Notes: generated from the letters alone by a model not told the origin. Positions 43,246 through 53,270 are shown, counted from the first letter of the stretch. The stretch: 64,000 nt of DNA from Sinosporangium siamense (GCF_016863435.1 NZ_BOOW01000036.1:108285-172284); one strand, 5' to 3'. Numbers and translations: made by a program.

Positions 43246-44394
43246 ATGGCTGACCAAATGATTGGACGCGACCCCCTGAGCGGTCAGGCGATCTCTGTCC
43301 ATTTCACCGAGGCCGGCATCGAGCAAATCACGTCGGTCGAGAGCGACACGCAGCTGTGGATCTCGCCCGGACTTCTCGACCTGCAAGTGAACGGCTTTGC
43401 CGGGCATGACATCAACTCGGCTGAGCTCAGTCTCACCGAGGTCGAGGCGTTCGTGCGAGCGCTCGCCGAGAACGGGACCACTCGAGCGATCCCAACCGTC
43501 ATCACTTCGAGCGAAGCGCAGATCTGCCGCTCCCTCTCGGTGATCGACGCGGCGCGCCGAGCGAACCCGATCGTGCACAACGCCATCCCATACGTCCACA
43601 TTGAGGGTCCGCATATCTCGGCGGAGGACGGCCCTCGCGGCGTACACCCGGCCGAGCACATCCGCCCCCCAGACGTCGCCGAGTTCAAGCGCTGGCAGGA
43701 AGCGGGTCGAGGTCTGGTCGGCATGGTGACGCTGTCGGCGCACTATGCGGAGGCGCCCGCATACATTCGCGCGCTCACCGACTCGGGCGTTAGATGCGCA
43801 ATCGGACACACCAGCGCAACGCCGGACGAAGTCCTGGAGTGCATCGAGGCCGGTGCGGTCCATTCGACACACCTCGGCAACGGTGCCCACGAGTACGTGC
43901 TCCGTCATCCCAACTACATCTGGACCCAGCTGGCCGACGACCGACTCACCGCGGGGTTCATCGGCGACGGCCTGCACTTGCCGGAGCACACACTCCGTTC
44001 GATGGTCCGCGCGAAGGGGCGCGAGCGTTCCATCATCGTGTCCGACTCCATCGCGCTCGCCGGTCTGCCGGCCGGCGTCTACGAGACGCCGGTAGGCGGA
44101 CAAGTCGAGCTGACCGCCGACGGGCGAACCAACAAGGTCGGCACTCCGTTCATGTCCGGGGCTGCACGCCCGCTCGCCGACTGCGTCGCGACGACTGCCA
44201 AGCTTGCGCAGATCGGCCTCGGTGACGCCCTGCAGATGGCGACGATCAACCCCTCTCGGCACGTCGACGACCGCGGATGGCTCTCAGTAGGAGAGCCCGC
44301 CGACCTCATCCAGTTCGCCTGGGAGCCGGGAGCCGACCGTCTCGACATCCGCCAGGTCGTACAGGGAGGCCGTCTTCTGGAGCCCGCCGCATAG
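43246..44394 (+). CDS. nagA: NagA-family N-acetylglucosamine-6-phosphate deacetylase or related N-acyl amidohydrolase
   Basis: 382 residues, amidohydrolase TIM barrel. PGLLDLQVNGFAGHDIN, E120 in YVHIEGPHIS, H188 in AIGHTSA, H209 in STHLGNG, H244 in DGLHLP and catalytic D267 in IIVSDSIA match the NagA metal and catalytic set. It removes an N-acyl group from an amino-sugar phosphate, supplying the NagB-type enzyme. The acyl group need not be acetyl: the CoA-transferase and crotonase of the divergent operon would fit a longer hydroxyacyl product. Confidence 0.85.
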   Translation: MADQMIGRDPLSGQAISVHFTEAGIEQITSVESDTQLWISPGLLDLQVNGFAGHDINSAELSLTEVEAFVRALAENGTTRAIPTVITSSEAQICRSLSVIDAARRANPIVHNAIPYVHIEGPHISAEDGPRGVHPAEHIRPPDVAEFKRWQEAGRGLVGMVTLSAHYAEAPAYIRALTDSGVRCAIGHTSATPDEVLECIEAGAVHSTHLGNGAHEYVLRHPNYIWTQLADDRLTAGFIGDGLHLPEHTLRSMVRAKGRERSIIVSDSIALAGLPAGVYETPVGGQVELTADGRTNKVGTPFMSGAARPLADCVATTAKLAQIGLGDALQMATINPSRHVDDRGWLSVGEPADLIQFAWEPGADRLDIRQVVQGGRLLEPAA

Positions 44395-44826
44395 CACCTG
44401 CGGACTGCTATCGGTGCCGGCACGGCTACACCAGTGCTGGATCTCGCGAGGTGTCCGGCCCGAGGTTTCTGTGGCTACGTGAGGATCGGCTGCCGGTAGA
44501 GCTCCTGGCGCATGTTGGCGGCGGCGAACTGGGTGGGCCGGTCGAGTTCGTCTCCGCACTCGTGCCTGTGGCGTACCAGCAGGGCCGCGAGCCGCACACC
44601 GCCGACCACGAGCATCAGCGGCTCGCCCTCGACCAGGCGGGGCATTGCCGAGGGGCTGACCCGCGACGGCACCCCGGGCCTCCGCGACCGGCACCACGCG
44701 GGAATCACTCGCTCCAAGAGCGCGGTGCGAGGCCGCCCGTGCTTCTCGGGAATCACTCGCTCCAAGAGCGCGGTGCGAGGCCGCCAGTGCTTCGCCGTAC
44801 TCGCGTTTGAACCTACGGCGCGCCGG
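44395..44826. other. Gap with a 48-base tandem repeat
   Basis: About 430 bases between nagA and the LysR gene. A minus-strand frame of 96 codons (44475-44765) has some coding character (MPRLVEGEPLMLVVGGVRLA) but no recognised relatives, and its start lies inside the tandem repeat; perhaps the end of a lost gene. No clear terminator. Confidence 0.4.
44700..44795. repeat. Two tandem copies of a 48-base unit
   Basis: Unit beginning GGGAATCACTCGCTCCAAG; the copies (44700-44747 and 44748-44795) differ at about two positions. Recent duplication at the right end of the sugar island. Confidence 0.85.
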
Positions 44827-45753
44827 TCAAGTGCCGGAGTCTGGGTTCTCGGGGGCCGGGTTCAGCCGGGTGCGTGTGCGGGCGCTGCGGCGGCGTTTGG
44901 CCGATAGGAAGGCCTCGATGACGGCGGAGGCCGAGGCGCTGATCGGGCCGGCGGGGTGGGCCAGCAGGATCTCGCGGGGTGGGAAGGCCTGGCGGATGCC
45001 GATGGTCGGCATGCCGGCGTTCTCGGCCACGCAGCGCGGGACGATGGCGATGCCGACGTCGGCCTGGACGAGCGAGACCAGCAGCGCCATCTGGCCGAGG
45101 TCGGCCACGACGGTGCGCGATGTGCCGAGGACTTCGTCGTTGACCTGGCGCAGCGTGCTGCCTTTGAGGAACTCGACCCACACCTCGTCGGCCAGTTCGT
45201 CGAGGTCTACCGTCACCCGGTCGGCAAGGCGGTGCGTCGGCGATGTGATCAGGACGAAGTCCTCGCGGTGCAGCGGCTGCAGTTGTACGCCGGGGACCTC
45301 GTCGCCGTTCGCGGGAACCACGGCGAGATCCAGCCGGCCCTTCGCCACATCGGTGAGCATGGTGTGCGGCTGCTCGTCGCGGAGGTGAACGGAAAGTCCC
45401 GGATGGCGCTTGCGGAGATCGGCCAGGGCGCCCGGGATGTCGATCCCCTCGAGTGTCTGGATGATCCCGATTCTGATCGTGCCGGTGAGCAGCCCGCTGA
45501 CGGACGAGACGTCGTCGAGGGCCTCGCGTGCGGTGGCAAGCAATCGGCGGGCCGCGGGCAGGAAGACCCGGCCGGCTTGGGTGAGCTGAACGGTCCGGCT
45601 GTCCCGGATGAACAGGACCGTGTTCAGGTCGCGCTCAAGCGCCCGGATCGACGAGGAGACCGCCGACTGACCCAGGTGCAGCCGCTCGGCGGCCCTGGAG
45701 AAGTTGAGCTCTTGGGCGACGGCGACAAAGTGCTCTACTTGCCGTAGCTCCAT
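44827..45753 (-). CDS. LysR-family transcriptional regulator
   Basis: 308 residues. N-terminal winged HTH (MELRQVEHFVAVAQELNFSR, AAERLHLGQSAVSSSIRALE) and a LysR substrate-binding domain (GTIRIGIIQTLEGIDIPGAL onward). A basic C-terminal tail (SAKRRRSARTRTRL) is unusual. It is divergent from the amidohydrolase-dpp operon across a 197-base gap, the standard layout for a LysR activator of its neighbour; the inducer is likely the amide or peptide-like compound handled there. Confidence 0.92.
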   Translation of the reverse strand: MELRQVEHFVAVAQELNFSRAAERLHLGQSAVSSSIRALERDLNTVLFIRDSRTVQLTQAGRVFLPAARRLLATAREALDDVSSVSGLLTGTIRIGIIQTLEGIDIPGALADLRKRHPGLSVHLRDEQPHTMLTDVAKGRLDLAVVPANGDEVPGVQLQPLHREDFVLITSPTHRLADRVTVDLDELADEVWVEFLKGSTLRQVNDEVLGTSRTVVADLGQMALLVSLVQADVGIAIVPRCVAENAGMPTIGIRQAFPPREILLAHPAGPISASASAVIEAFLSAKRRRSARTRTRLNPAPENPDSGT

Positions 45754-45950
45754 CTAGTGATGCTATCCATACCTACCTTTGAAAGCTTCTGTTGGACCTC
45801 GCGGGGTATCCGCCGCGACATTGAATGCGTAACCGTCGAGCGTGGATCGTCACGATCTGTAATCTCCGGCCGGATTCTCATCATGGTCCTGACGTCCGCG
45901 CTCCCATCCGCAGCCGCGCCGATGCGTGGGCTGACTCTGTTGGAGGCGTT

Positions 45951-47579
45951 GTGACCTCATCCGCGATTCCCGATCGGATTCTCGTCAACGGCCGGATCAC
46001 CACTCTCGCCGAGGTCGCCGAGGTCGGCGAGGTCAGCGCCCTCGCGATCGCCGGCGGTGTGATCACCTCGGTGGGGGGTGACGAGGAGATCCGGTCGTTG
46101 GCCGGGGAATCCACCGAGGTGGTGGATCTCGGCGGTCGCCGGGTCATCCCCGGACTGATCGATTCACACGTCCACTTCGTACGGGCCGGCCTCACCTGGG
46201 ACGACGAAATCCGGTGGGAGGACGTCTATGAGCTGTCCACCGGGCTTGAACTGGTCGCGGAGGCGACGCGGCGGCAGCCCAAGGGCAGCTGGATCCGGGT
46301 TATCGGCGGCTTCGACGAGCGGCAGTTCCGGGACGGCGGCCGGGGGCCGACCAGACAGGAACTGGACCGGGTCGCCCCCGACCACCCCGTCTACGTCCAG
46401 ATGCAGTACACCTACGTTCAGCTCAACACGCTCGCCATGGAGGCCATGGGGATCACCGAGGAACTGGTGGCGTCCGTCACCCACCTTGGGAGGTTCGAGC
46501 GGGACGAGAACGGCGAGTTGACCGGCCGCGGGCGTGGCGTCCAGCTGATGCCGTGGTTTTATCGGCAGCTCCCGACCCCGGCCTTCGAGAACCAGGTCGC
46601 CTCGACGGCCTCCCTGTCCCGGGAGTTCGCCCGGGTCGGCCTGACCGGTTGCATCGACGGCGGCGGCTTCAACACCGGGCCGGACGTCTACCATCCGATC
46701 TACGAGACGTGGCGCCGGGGTGAGCTTTCCACCAGGGTACGGCTCTTCAAGCACGGGGCCGCGCCCGGCACGGAGGAAGAGGATCTGTCGGGCTACGCCC
46801 GGTTCCTTGAGCCGCACTTCGGCGACGACATGATGCGGATGTCGGGCATCGGCGAAGTGATCATCTTCCACAGCCATGATCTCATGGAGACCCCGGGCGA
46901 CACCTCGGACGAGGCCATGGAGCTGCACGAGCGGCTACTCACGCCGTTCGCCGCCAAGGGGTGGACTGTGCAGATCCACGCGTTCCACACCCGGTACATC
47001 GACCGGCTACTAGACGTATGGGAGCGCATCGACAAGAAGCACCCGATCTCCGGCCTTCGCTGGACGATCGTGCACGGCGTCGGGATCACCGAAGAGCACA
47101 TCCCCCGGTTGAAGGCCCTCGGGGCGGGCGTGATGGCCCAGAGCCTGATGCGGTTCCACGGTGATGCGTCCATCAAGTCCTGGGGCGCACCGCTCATCGC
47201 GAAGTCACCGGAAATGCGCAAGCTCATCGAGGCGGGCGTCCCGATCGCCCTGGGCTCGGACGGCATGCGCGGCGCCTCCTACAACCCGTTCACCAGCCTG
47301 GAGTGGTTCCTCACCGGTCTCACCGTGGCGGGCACCCCGACGCTGGCTCAGGAAAACCTGCTGACCAGGGAGGAAGCTCTGCGGGGCTATACAGTTGGGA
47401 GCGCCTGGTGCACCTTCGAGGACGAATCCCGGGGGCGTCTCGTCCCCGGCAACCGTGCCGACCTGGTGGTGCTCTCCAAGGATTACTTGACGATTCCCAC
47501 CGAAGAGATCCACACCATCACCTCGGAACTGACTCTGTTGGATGGCCGCACCGTGTGGACGAGCGGCATCGTCGGCTGA
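45951..47579 (+). CDS. YtcJ-type metal-dependent amidohydrolase
   Basis: 542 residues, Amidohydro_3 family. Metal motif DSHVHF, HAFHTRYIDR in the barrel, IVHGVGITEEHIPRL and SDGMRGASYNPFTSLEW, with the C-terminal GRLVPGNRADLVVLSKDY beta domain. No signal peptide, so cytoplasmic. Hydrolyses an amide or cyclic amide; the precise substrate is unknown. GTG 45951 follows TTGGAGG at five-base spacing. The peptide-type importer genes follow after about 100 bases, so it probably processes what they import. Confidence 0.85.
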   Translation: MTSSAIPDRILVNGRITTLAEVAEVGEVSALAIAGGVITSVGGDEEIRSLAGESTEVVDLGGRRVIPGLIDSHVHFVRAGLTWDDEIRWEDVYELSTGLELVAEATRRQPKGSWIRVIGGFDERQFRDGGRGPTRQELDRVAPDHPVYVQMQYTYVQLNTLAMEAMGITEELVASVTHLGRFERDENGELTGRGRGVQLMPWFYRQLPTPAFENQVASTASLSREFARVGLTGCIDGGGFNTGPDVYHPIYETWRRGELSTRVRLFKHGAAPGTEEEDLSGYARFLEPHFGDDMMRMSGIGEVIIFHSHDLMETPGDTSDEAMELHERLLTPFAAKGWTVQIHAFHTRYIDRLLDVWERIDKKHPISGLRWTIVHGVGITEEHIPRLKALGAGVMAQSLMRFHGDASIKSWGAPLIAKSPEMRKLIEAGVPIALGSDGMRGASYNPFTSLEWFLTGLTVAGTPTLAQENLLTREEALRGYTVGSAWCTFEDESRGRLVPGNRADLVVLSKDYLTIPTEEIHTITSELTLLDGRTVWTSGIVG

Positions 47580-47678
47580 CCGAGACCGTATAAGACGAAC
47601 ACCTGGCAATCACGGTGCCGTCCTATCGGCCGGTGCCCCCTACTCCCCCTCGAAACATCCTGATCTCCAAGGAACCAC

Positions 47679-49292
47679 ATGAGATCGTTCAGAGCATTTC
47701 CCCAGGGGACGCAGCGCGCCCTGTACTCGATTCTCGCCGTCGGCGCCCTGGTCGCGACCGGCGCCTGCAGTTCCCAGTTGAACACCACGCAGGGGGCGCG
47801 TGGCGGCACAGGCAAGGACGTCAAATACGCCGTGGCCGGTGAACCGGGGCAGCTGGACCCGACACTGGCCAACACCTTCTCCTCCGTCGTGGTCTACGAG
47901 GCGATGTGCGAGACGATCTACGCGATCAGCCCCGAGGCCACCATGGTGCCCCGGCTCGCCGCGAGTGAGCCGGAGTTCAGCGAGGACCACAAGACCGTCA
48001 CCGTCAAACTGCGCCAGGGCGTGAAGTTCGCCGACGGCACCCCGTTCAACGCCGAGGCGGTCAAGGTGTCCCTCGAACGGCACCTGACCCACCCGAGTTC
48101 GCAGCGGAAGAACGAGCTGGCCGCGCTTGAGAGCGTCGCGGTCGCCGACGAGCACACCGTGCGGCTGACGATGAAGAAGCCCATCTCGCCGGGTGCGTTC
48201 AGCGTCATGCTCAGCGACCGCGCGGGCCTCGTCATGTCGCCGACCGCGCTCAAGGCGGCAGGGGACAACTTCGGTGCCTCTCCCGTCTGCGTCGGCCCGT
48301 TCAAGTACGACAGCCGGGCTCCGCAGAACTTCGTCAAGGTGGTCAAGGACCCGAACTACTACGACGCCGCCAAGATCCAGCTGGACAGCGTGACCTTCCA
48401 GGTCATCGCGGACTCGACCGTCCGGGTGACGAACCTCCGGTCCGGCGACATCGACGTCGTGGAACGGGTTCCGACGACGGACGTCGCCGGCCTCGACGGA
48501 AAGAACGGCACGAAGATCATCAAGTCCAACGGAATCGGTTTCATCGGCCTGGAGGTGAACGGCGGGAACACCGGCCAGATCGGCAAGCCCGGCAAGGTCG
48601 AGGGGCCGCTGCAGGACCTCAGGGTCCGTAAGGCCCTTGAGCTGAGCATCGACCGCGAGGCGCTCAACAAGGTGGTCTACAACGGCCAATACGCCGCGGC
48701 CTGCGGCTTCATCGCGCCGTCGTCCGCCTTGGCCAGTGAGCCGGCCACCGCGTGCACGCCGCACGATCCGCAGAAGGCGAAGGAGCTGCTGAAGGAGGCG
48801 GGCGTTACCACACCGGTCAAGGTCTCGGTGCTGCTCAGCAACACCCCCGAGTTCACCCGGATCGCCCAGGCCCTGAAGTCGATGGTCCAGGAGGGTGGTT
48901 TCGACCTGCAGATCGACGCGCGGGACTCGACGGCGGTGCTGGCCGCCGCGACCGCCGGGGAGTTCCAGCTGCACATGAACACCTGGTCGGGACGGATCGA
49001 CCCGGACGCCAACATCAGCCGTTTCGTCTCCACCGGGAGCCCGTCCAACTACGGGAACTACTCCAACCCGAAGGTCGACGAAATGGTCACCACGGCGCGG
49101 TCGGCACCCGACATGGACAAGAGGCGTGAACTCTACGGGCAGCTCACCGTCGAACTCGCCAAGGAACTGCCCATGATCTACTTGCTCCGCCCGTCCTTCT
49201 ACGCCGGGGTGCGCGACTCGATGGAGGGCCTCACGGCCCAGCCCAACGGAGTAGTCGACTTCCGCGCCGCGCGCGTGACCGGCCGAGGCTAA
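47679..49292 (+). CDS. Peptide/opine-type ABC transporter substrate-binding lipoprotein
   Basis: 537 residues, SBP family 5. Lipobox VATGAC with C30; YAVAGEPGQLDPTLANTFSS, KFADGTPFNAEAVKVSLER, VRKALELSIDREAL and MNTWSGRIDPDANISRF are the family blocks. Captures oligopeptides or similar amide compounds. First gene of dpp-like operon, in order binding protein - two permeases - two ATPases. Confidence 0.92.
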   Translation: MRSFRAFPQGTQRALYSILAVGALVATGACSSQLNTTQGARGGTGKDVKYAVAGEPGQLDPTLANTFSSVVVYEAMCETIYAISPEATMVPRLAASEPEFSEDHKTVTVKLRQGVKFADGTPFNAEAVKVSLERHLTHPSSQRKNELAALESVAVADEHTVRLTMKKPISPGAFSVMLSDRAGLVMSPTALKAAGDNFGASPVCVGPFKYDSRAPQNFVKVVKDPNYYDAAKIQLDSVTFQVIADSTVRVTNLRSGDIDVVERVPTTDVAGLDGKNGTKIIKSNGIGFIGLEVNGGNTGQIGKPGKVEGPLQDLRVRKALELSIDREALNKVVYNGQYAAACGFIAPSSALASEPATACTPHDPQKAKELLKEAGVTTPVKVSVLLSNTPEFTRIAQALKSMVQEGGFDLQIDARDSTAVLAAATAGEFQLHMNTWSGRIDPDANISRFVSTGSPSNYGNYSNPKVDEMVTTARSAPDMDKRRELYGQLTVELAKELPMIYLLRPSFYAGVRDSMEGLTAQPNGVVDFRAARVTGRG

Positions 49293-49303
49293 GCGAGAAC
49301 CTC

Positions 49304-50257
49304 GTGCGTTTTCTCGCCCGTGCAGGCAGCGCCCTGATCACCCTGCTGATCGCCGTCGCCGTCGTATTCCTCGGGGTACGGGCGCTGCCGGGAGACCCGG
49401 CGGTCGCCCTCGTCGGACAGGAAGGCGATCCGGCGGCCCTGGAAGCCGTACGACAGCAATACGGCCTCGACCTGCCGATCACCGTACAGTTCGTGAAGTA
49501 CCTGGAGCAGATCGTCACCGGAAACCTCGGGACATCGGTGCGGACTGGAATGCCGGTCTCCGAAGTCATCGCCGGCGCGATTCCGGTGACGCTGGAGCTG
49601 GCGGTGGTGGCCATATCGGTGGCCGTCGCCATCGGCGTCACGACCGGGGTGATCGCGGCCCTGGGGCGGGGAAAGGCCACGGGCTGGCTGGTCAGCGTCG
49701 GGGCGCTGATCGGCCTGTCGATCCCCGCGTTCTGGCTCGGAATCATGGCCATCCTGGTGTTCGCCATCATGATTCCGATCCTGCCGGCGTCGGGGTTCGT
49801 CCCGATCGACGTAGATCCGGTGGCACACGTCACCCACCTGGTGCTGCCGGCCCTCGTCCTCGGGTCGGCGTTCGCCGCGGTGATCATGCGCCAGACCCGC
49901 GCCGCGATGCTGGAGGCGCTCACCACCGACTATGTCCGTACGGCTATCGCCAAGGGGCTTAGCCGGCGTCAGGTCGTGGTGAAGCACGCGCTGCGCAACA
50001 GCCTGGTCGTGGTGGCGACGGTCGTCGGCCTGCAACTCGGCACGCTGATCGCGGGCGCGGTCGTCACCGAGCAGGTGTTCGTCATCCCGGGATTCGGCAA
50101 GCTCATGATCGACGCGGTGACCACCCGCGACTACCCGCTCATCCAGGGGGTTGTGCTGATCACCGCCACCGCCTACATCGTCATCAACCTGCTGACCGAC
50201 CTGCTCTATTCGTTGCTCGACCCGCGGATGCGGATCATGTCGGGAGGTTCGGCGTGA
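49304..50257 (+). CDS. ABC transporter permease (DppB-like)
   Basis: 317 residues, six membrane helices. N-terminal GDPAVALVGQEGDPAALEAV and the EAA-type loop ALTTDYVRTAIAKGLSRRQV are typical of DppB. GTG 49304 is 11 bases after the binding-protein stop. Confidence 0.92.
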   Translation: MRFLARAGSALITLLIAVAVVFLGVRALPGDPAVALVGQEGDPAALEAVRQQYGLDLPITVQFVKYLEQIVTGNLGTSVRTGMPVSEVIAGAIPVTLELAVVAISVAVAIGVTTGVIAALGRGKATGWLVSVGALIGLSIPAFWLGIMAILVFAIMIPILPASGFVPIDVDPVAHVTHLVLPALVLGSAFAAVIMRQTRAAMLEALTTDYVRTAIAKGLSRRQVVVKHALRNSLVVVATVVGLQLGTLIAGAVVTEQVFVIPGFGKLMIDAVTTRDYPLIQGVVLITATAYIVINLLTDLLYSLLDPRMRIMSGGSA

Positions 50258-51129
50258 CCGGCGGCGACCTCTCCCTGAAGACGGCGGCGGAATCCGCCGG
50301 TTCACGCAGACGGTTCTCCCTCGTCCGCAACCGCGCGGCCGTCGGCGCCCTGGTCGCCGTGGTGGTGATCGTGGCGATAGCAGTACTGGCACCGCTACTC
50401 GCCCCCTACGACCCGGACGCCACCGATTTCAACGCCGTACTGCTCGCGCCGAGTGGGCAATACCTGCTCGGCACCGACGACCTCGGCCGCGACGTGCTCT
50501 CCCGGACGATCTACGGCCTGCGGGCGTCGGTCCAGATCGGTCTGATCGCCGTTCTGGCCGCCACCGCCCTCGGTGTCGTACTCGGCCTGCTCGCGGGCTT
50601 CTACCGGAAGGTCGACCTGTTCGTCTCCCGCCTGGTCGACGTCACGCTCGCCTTCCCCCACCTGGTGACGGCGGTCGGCCTGGCCGCCATCCTCGGGGCT
50701 TCGGGGCTCAACGCGGCGATCGCCATCGCGATCTCCCAGCTCCCGGGGATGGTCAGGGTCGCCCGCAGTGAGACGCTGCGCCTGCGCGGGATGGACTACG
50801 CCGCGGCGGCGACGGTGACCGGTGCTCGCGACAGCCGCATCCTGTTCCGCCACATCCTGCCCAACTCGGCGAGCGCCCTGCTCGTCCAGATCAGCGTCTC
50901 CATCCCCGCGGCCATCCTCGGCGAGGCGCTGCTTTCCTTCCTCGGCCTGGGGGTCCAGCCGCCGGCGCCGTCGCTCGGAGTGATGCTGGCGACCGGCCAG
51001 TCCTTCCTCCAGGTCGCCTGGTGGATGCCGGTCTTCCCCGGCATCGCCATCGTGGCGATCACACTCGCGTTCAACCTCACCGGCGACGTCCTGCGTGACG
51101 CGCTCGACCCGCGGTCGGTAAGCCGATGA
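50254..51129 (+). CDS. ABC transporter permease (DppC-like)
   Basis: 291 residues, six helices after a cytoplasmic start; LLGTDDLGRDVLSRTIYGLR and the loop LRGMDYAAAATVTGARDSRI define DppC. GTG 50254 overlaps the DppB-like stop. A 27-base tandem duplication spans its stop codon. Confidence 0.92.
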   Translation: MTGGDLSLKTAAESAGSRRRFSLVRNRAAVGALVAVVVIVAIAVLAPLLAPYDPDATDFNAVLLAPSGQYLLGTDDLGRDVLSRTIYGLRASVQIGLIAVLAATALGVVLGLLAGFYRKVDLFVSRLVDVTLAFPHLVTAVGLAAILGASGLNAAIAIAISQLPGMVRVARSETLRLRGMDYAAAATVTGARDSRILFRHILPNSASALLVQISVSIPAAILGEALLSFLGLGVQPPAPSLGVMLATGQSFLQVAWWMPVFPGIAIVAITLAFNLTGDVLRDALDPRSVSR

Positions 51130-51164
51130 GGACCGTTGCGGTCGGTAGGCCGATGAGGGCCGTC
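51111..51164 (+). repeat. 27-base tandem duplication across the dppC stop
   Basis: Unit GCGGTCGGTAAGCCGATGAG plus seven bases, present at 51111-51137 and with three changes at 51138-51164. It adds non-coding sequence between dppC and dppD. Confidence 0.8.
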
Positions 51165-51178
51165 AAGGGAGAGCCGAC

Positions 51179-52174
51179 ATGAGCCTGCTGGATGTCCGTG
51201 ATCTCACGGTGCGTTTCTCCACCAAGAAGGGGCCGGTCCTCGCTGTCGACGGCCTCTCCTACCACTTGGAGCCGGGCGAGATCGTGTCACTCGTCGGCGA
51301 GTCCGGCTGCGGGAAGAGCGTCGGCATCATGAGCCTGCTCGGCCTCCAGGGACCGCAGGCGGAGATCTCCGGCTCCGCCCGCTTCGACGATCAGGAGTTG
51401 CTGGGCGCGTCGGAGCGGAAGCTGAGGTTGGTTCGCGGCAAGCAGGTGGCCTGCGTCTTCCAGGACCCGATGAGCTCACTGAATCCGGTGGTCACGGTGG
51501 GGAAGCAGGTGGCGGAGGTGCTGCGCCGGCATCGGGGCCTGTCCGCCGCCAAGGCCAGGCTCCGGGTGATCGACCTGTTCGAACGGGTCGGGATCCCCGC
51601 CCCTGCGCAGCGATATGCGAGCTATCCGCATGAGATGTCCGGAGGGATGCGCCAGCGCGTCATGATCGCGATGGCCATCGCCTGCGAGCCGCGCCTGCTC
51701 ATCGCGGACGAGCCCACCACCGCGCTGGACGTGACGATCCAGGCCGGAATCCTGGAACTGCTCAAGGAGCTGAGGGACGGGACGGGCATGGCGGTGCTGC
51801 TGGTGACCCACGACCTCGGGGTGGTGGCGGACATCGCCGACCGGGTGATCGTCATGTACGCGGGACGGAAGGTGGAGGAAGCCGAGGTGCGAGCGCTGTT
51901 CAACGACCCGCAGCACCAATACACCCGGCGGCTGCTGGAGGCGATCCCCCAGCGGGGCGGCGGGCGTGACCGGCGGCTGCACGGCATCCCGGGTACGGTG
52001 CCCACCCTGCGCGATTCCCCGGACGCGTGCACCTTCTCCGAGCGATGCGCGATCGCCTCCGAACGGTGTCATACCGCGCGACCGGGCTTCGCCGAGGCCG
52101 GCCCCGGTCAGGCCGTGTCCTGCTGGCATCCGGGCGCCCAGACGGCGCCTGCGGTGAAGGGAGCGGTTCGATGA
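51179..52174 (+). CDS. ABC transporter ATPase (DppD-like)
   Basis: 331 residues. Walker A GESGCGKS (40-47), signature [12 protein letters not shown], Walker [13 protein letters not shown], and the C-terminal oligopeptide extension with the Cys cluster ([14 protein letters not shown], then C in VSCWHPG) that binds an Fe-S cluster in such ATPases. Couples ATP hydrolysis to import with DppF-like. Confidence 0.93.
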   Translation: MSLLDVRDLTVRFSTKKGPVLAVDGLSYHLEPGEIVSLVGESGCGKSVGIMSLLGLQGPQAEISGSARFDDQELLGASERKLRLVRGKQVACVFQDPMSSLNPVVTVGKQVAEVLRRHRGLSAAKARLRVIDLFERVGIPAPAQRYASYPHEMSGGMRQRVMIAMAIACEPRLLIADEPTTALDVTIQAGILELLKELRDGTGMAVLLVTHDLGVVADIADRVIVMYAGRKVEEAEVRALFNDPQHQYTRRLLEAIPQRGGGRDRRLHGIPGTVPTLRDSPDACTFSERCAIASERCHTARPGFAEAGPGQAVSCWHPGAQTAPAVKGAVR

Positions 52175-53160
52175 GCACGACCGTGAACGGGGTCCGGCCC
52201 GCACTGCAGGTCACCGGGCTGACCAAACACTTCAAGACCGCCGCGGGCATCGTGCGCGCCGTCGACGACGTGAGCTTCTCCATCGGCAAGGGCGAGATCG
52301 TCGGCCTGGTCGGGGAGTCGGGCAGCGGCAAGTCGACGGTCGGCCGGTGCGTGGTGATGCTTCACCCGCCCACCGGCGGCAGCGTCGTCATCGACGGCGC
52401 GGAGATCTCCGCGCTGCGGCGTGGGCGGCTCCGCCGTCTGCGCACCGGCTTCACCATGATTTTCCAGGACCCGGCCACCTCGCTCAATCCCCGCATGACG
52501 GTGCGCGACATCGTCGCCGAGCCCCTGGTCATCCACGGCATGGGCCGATCCGGGGACCACCCCCGGCGGGTGGCCGAGCTGCTCGACCTGGTGGGGCTGC
52601 CCCACTCGACCGGGACGCGCTTCCCGCACGAACTGTCCGGCGGGCAGCGTCAGCGGGTGAGCATCGCCCGCGCGCTCATCGCCTCCCCCTCGCTGGTCGT
52701 GGCGGACGAGCCGACCTCGGCCCTGGACGTGTCCATTCAGGCATCGATCCTGAACCTCATCAAGGACCTTCAACGCGATCTTGGGTTCGCCTGCCTTTTC
52801 ATCAGCCACGACCTGGCGGCGGTGGAATACGTGGCCGACCGCGTCCTGGTCATGTATCTCGGCCGGGTCGTGGAGGTCGTCGCCTCCGAGACACTGAACG
52901 AGCGGGCCGCCCATCCGTACACCCAGGCGCTGGTGTCCGCCGCACCGGTGCCCGACCCGGACGAACAGCGCAGCCGCCAGCGGATCACCCTGTCCGGGGA
53001 CATTCCCAGCCCACTCGCCCCACCACCCGGCTGCCATTTCCACCTGCGCTGCCCGGTGGCGCAGGACGTGTGCCGCGAACGGCCTCCGGCGCTCCTGCCG
53101 GGCGCCGCGTCCGGTCAGCTGGTCGCGTGCCACCTCGTCTCCCCAGGCACCGTCGACTGA
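52171..53160 (+). CDS. ABC transporter ATPase (DppF-like)
   Basis: 329 residues from ATG 52171, overlapping the DppD stop. Walker A GESGSGKST (48-56), signature LSGGQRQRVSIARAL, Walker B VVADEPTSALD, Cys motif CHFHLRCPVAQDVCRE at the end. A longer open frame is only DppD overlap. Last gene of the operon; a hairpin follows. Confidence 0.93.
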   Translation: MSTTVNGVRPALQVTGLTKHFKTAAGIVRAVDDVSFSIGKGEIVGLVGESGSGKSTVGRCVVMLHPPTGGSVVIDGAEISALRRGRLRRLRTGFTMIFQDPATSLNPRMTVRDIVAEPLVIHGMGRSGDHPRRVAELLDLVGLPHSTGTRFPHELSGGQRQRVSIARALIASPSLVVADEPTSALDVSIQASILNLIKDLQRDLGFACLFISHDLAAVEYVADRVLVMYLGRVVEVVASETLNERAAHPYTQALVSAAPVPDPDEQRSRQRITLSGDIPSPLAPPPGCHFHLRCPVAQDVCRERPPALLPGAASGQLVACHLVSPGTVD

Positions 53161-53168
53161 CCGGCCCA

Positions 53169-53208
53169 CCCCGTACGGCGAAGCGCTGCCGGCGCACGCC
53201 GTACGGGG
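53169..53208. terminator. Hairpin between convergent operons
   Basis: Perfect 12-base inverted repeat CCCCGTACGGCG / CGCCGTACGGGG with a 16-base loop, 9 bases after the dppF stop. Confidence 0.8.
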
Positions 53209-53270
53209 ATCCGGGCCATCACGCCGCCCGCGGGCCCCACGGCTGGCTCAGGCCCGACCGGCGGTAGTAC

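Noticed and set aside
49289..50392. Minus-strand open frame of 367 codons
   Set aside because: Antisense shadow of the DppB-like permease; low-complexity and arginine-rich.
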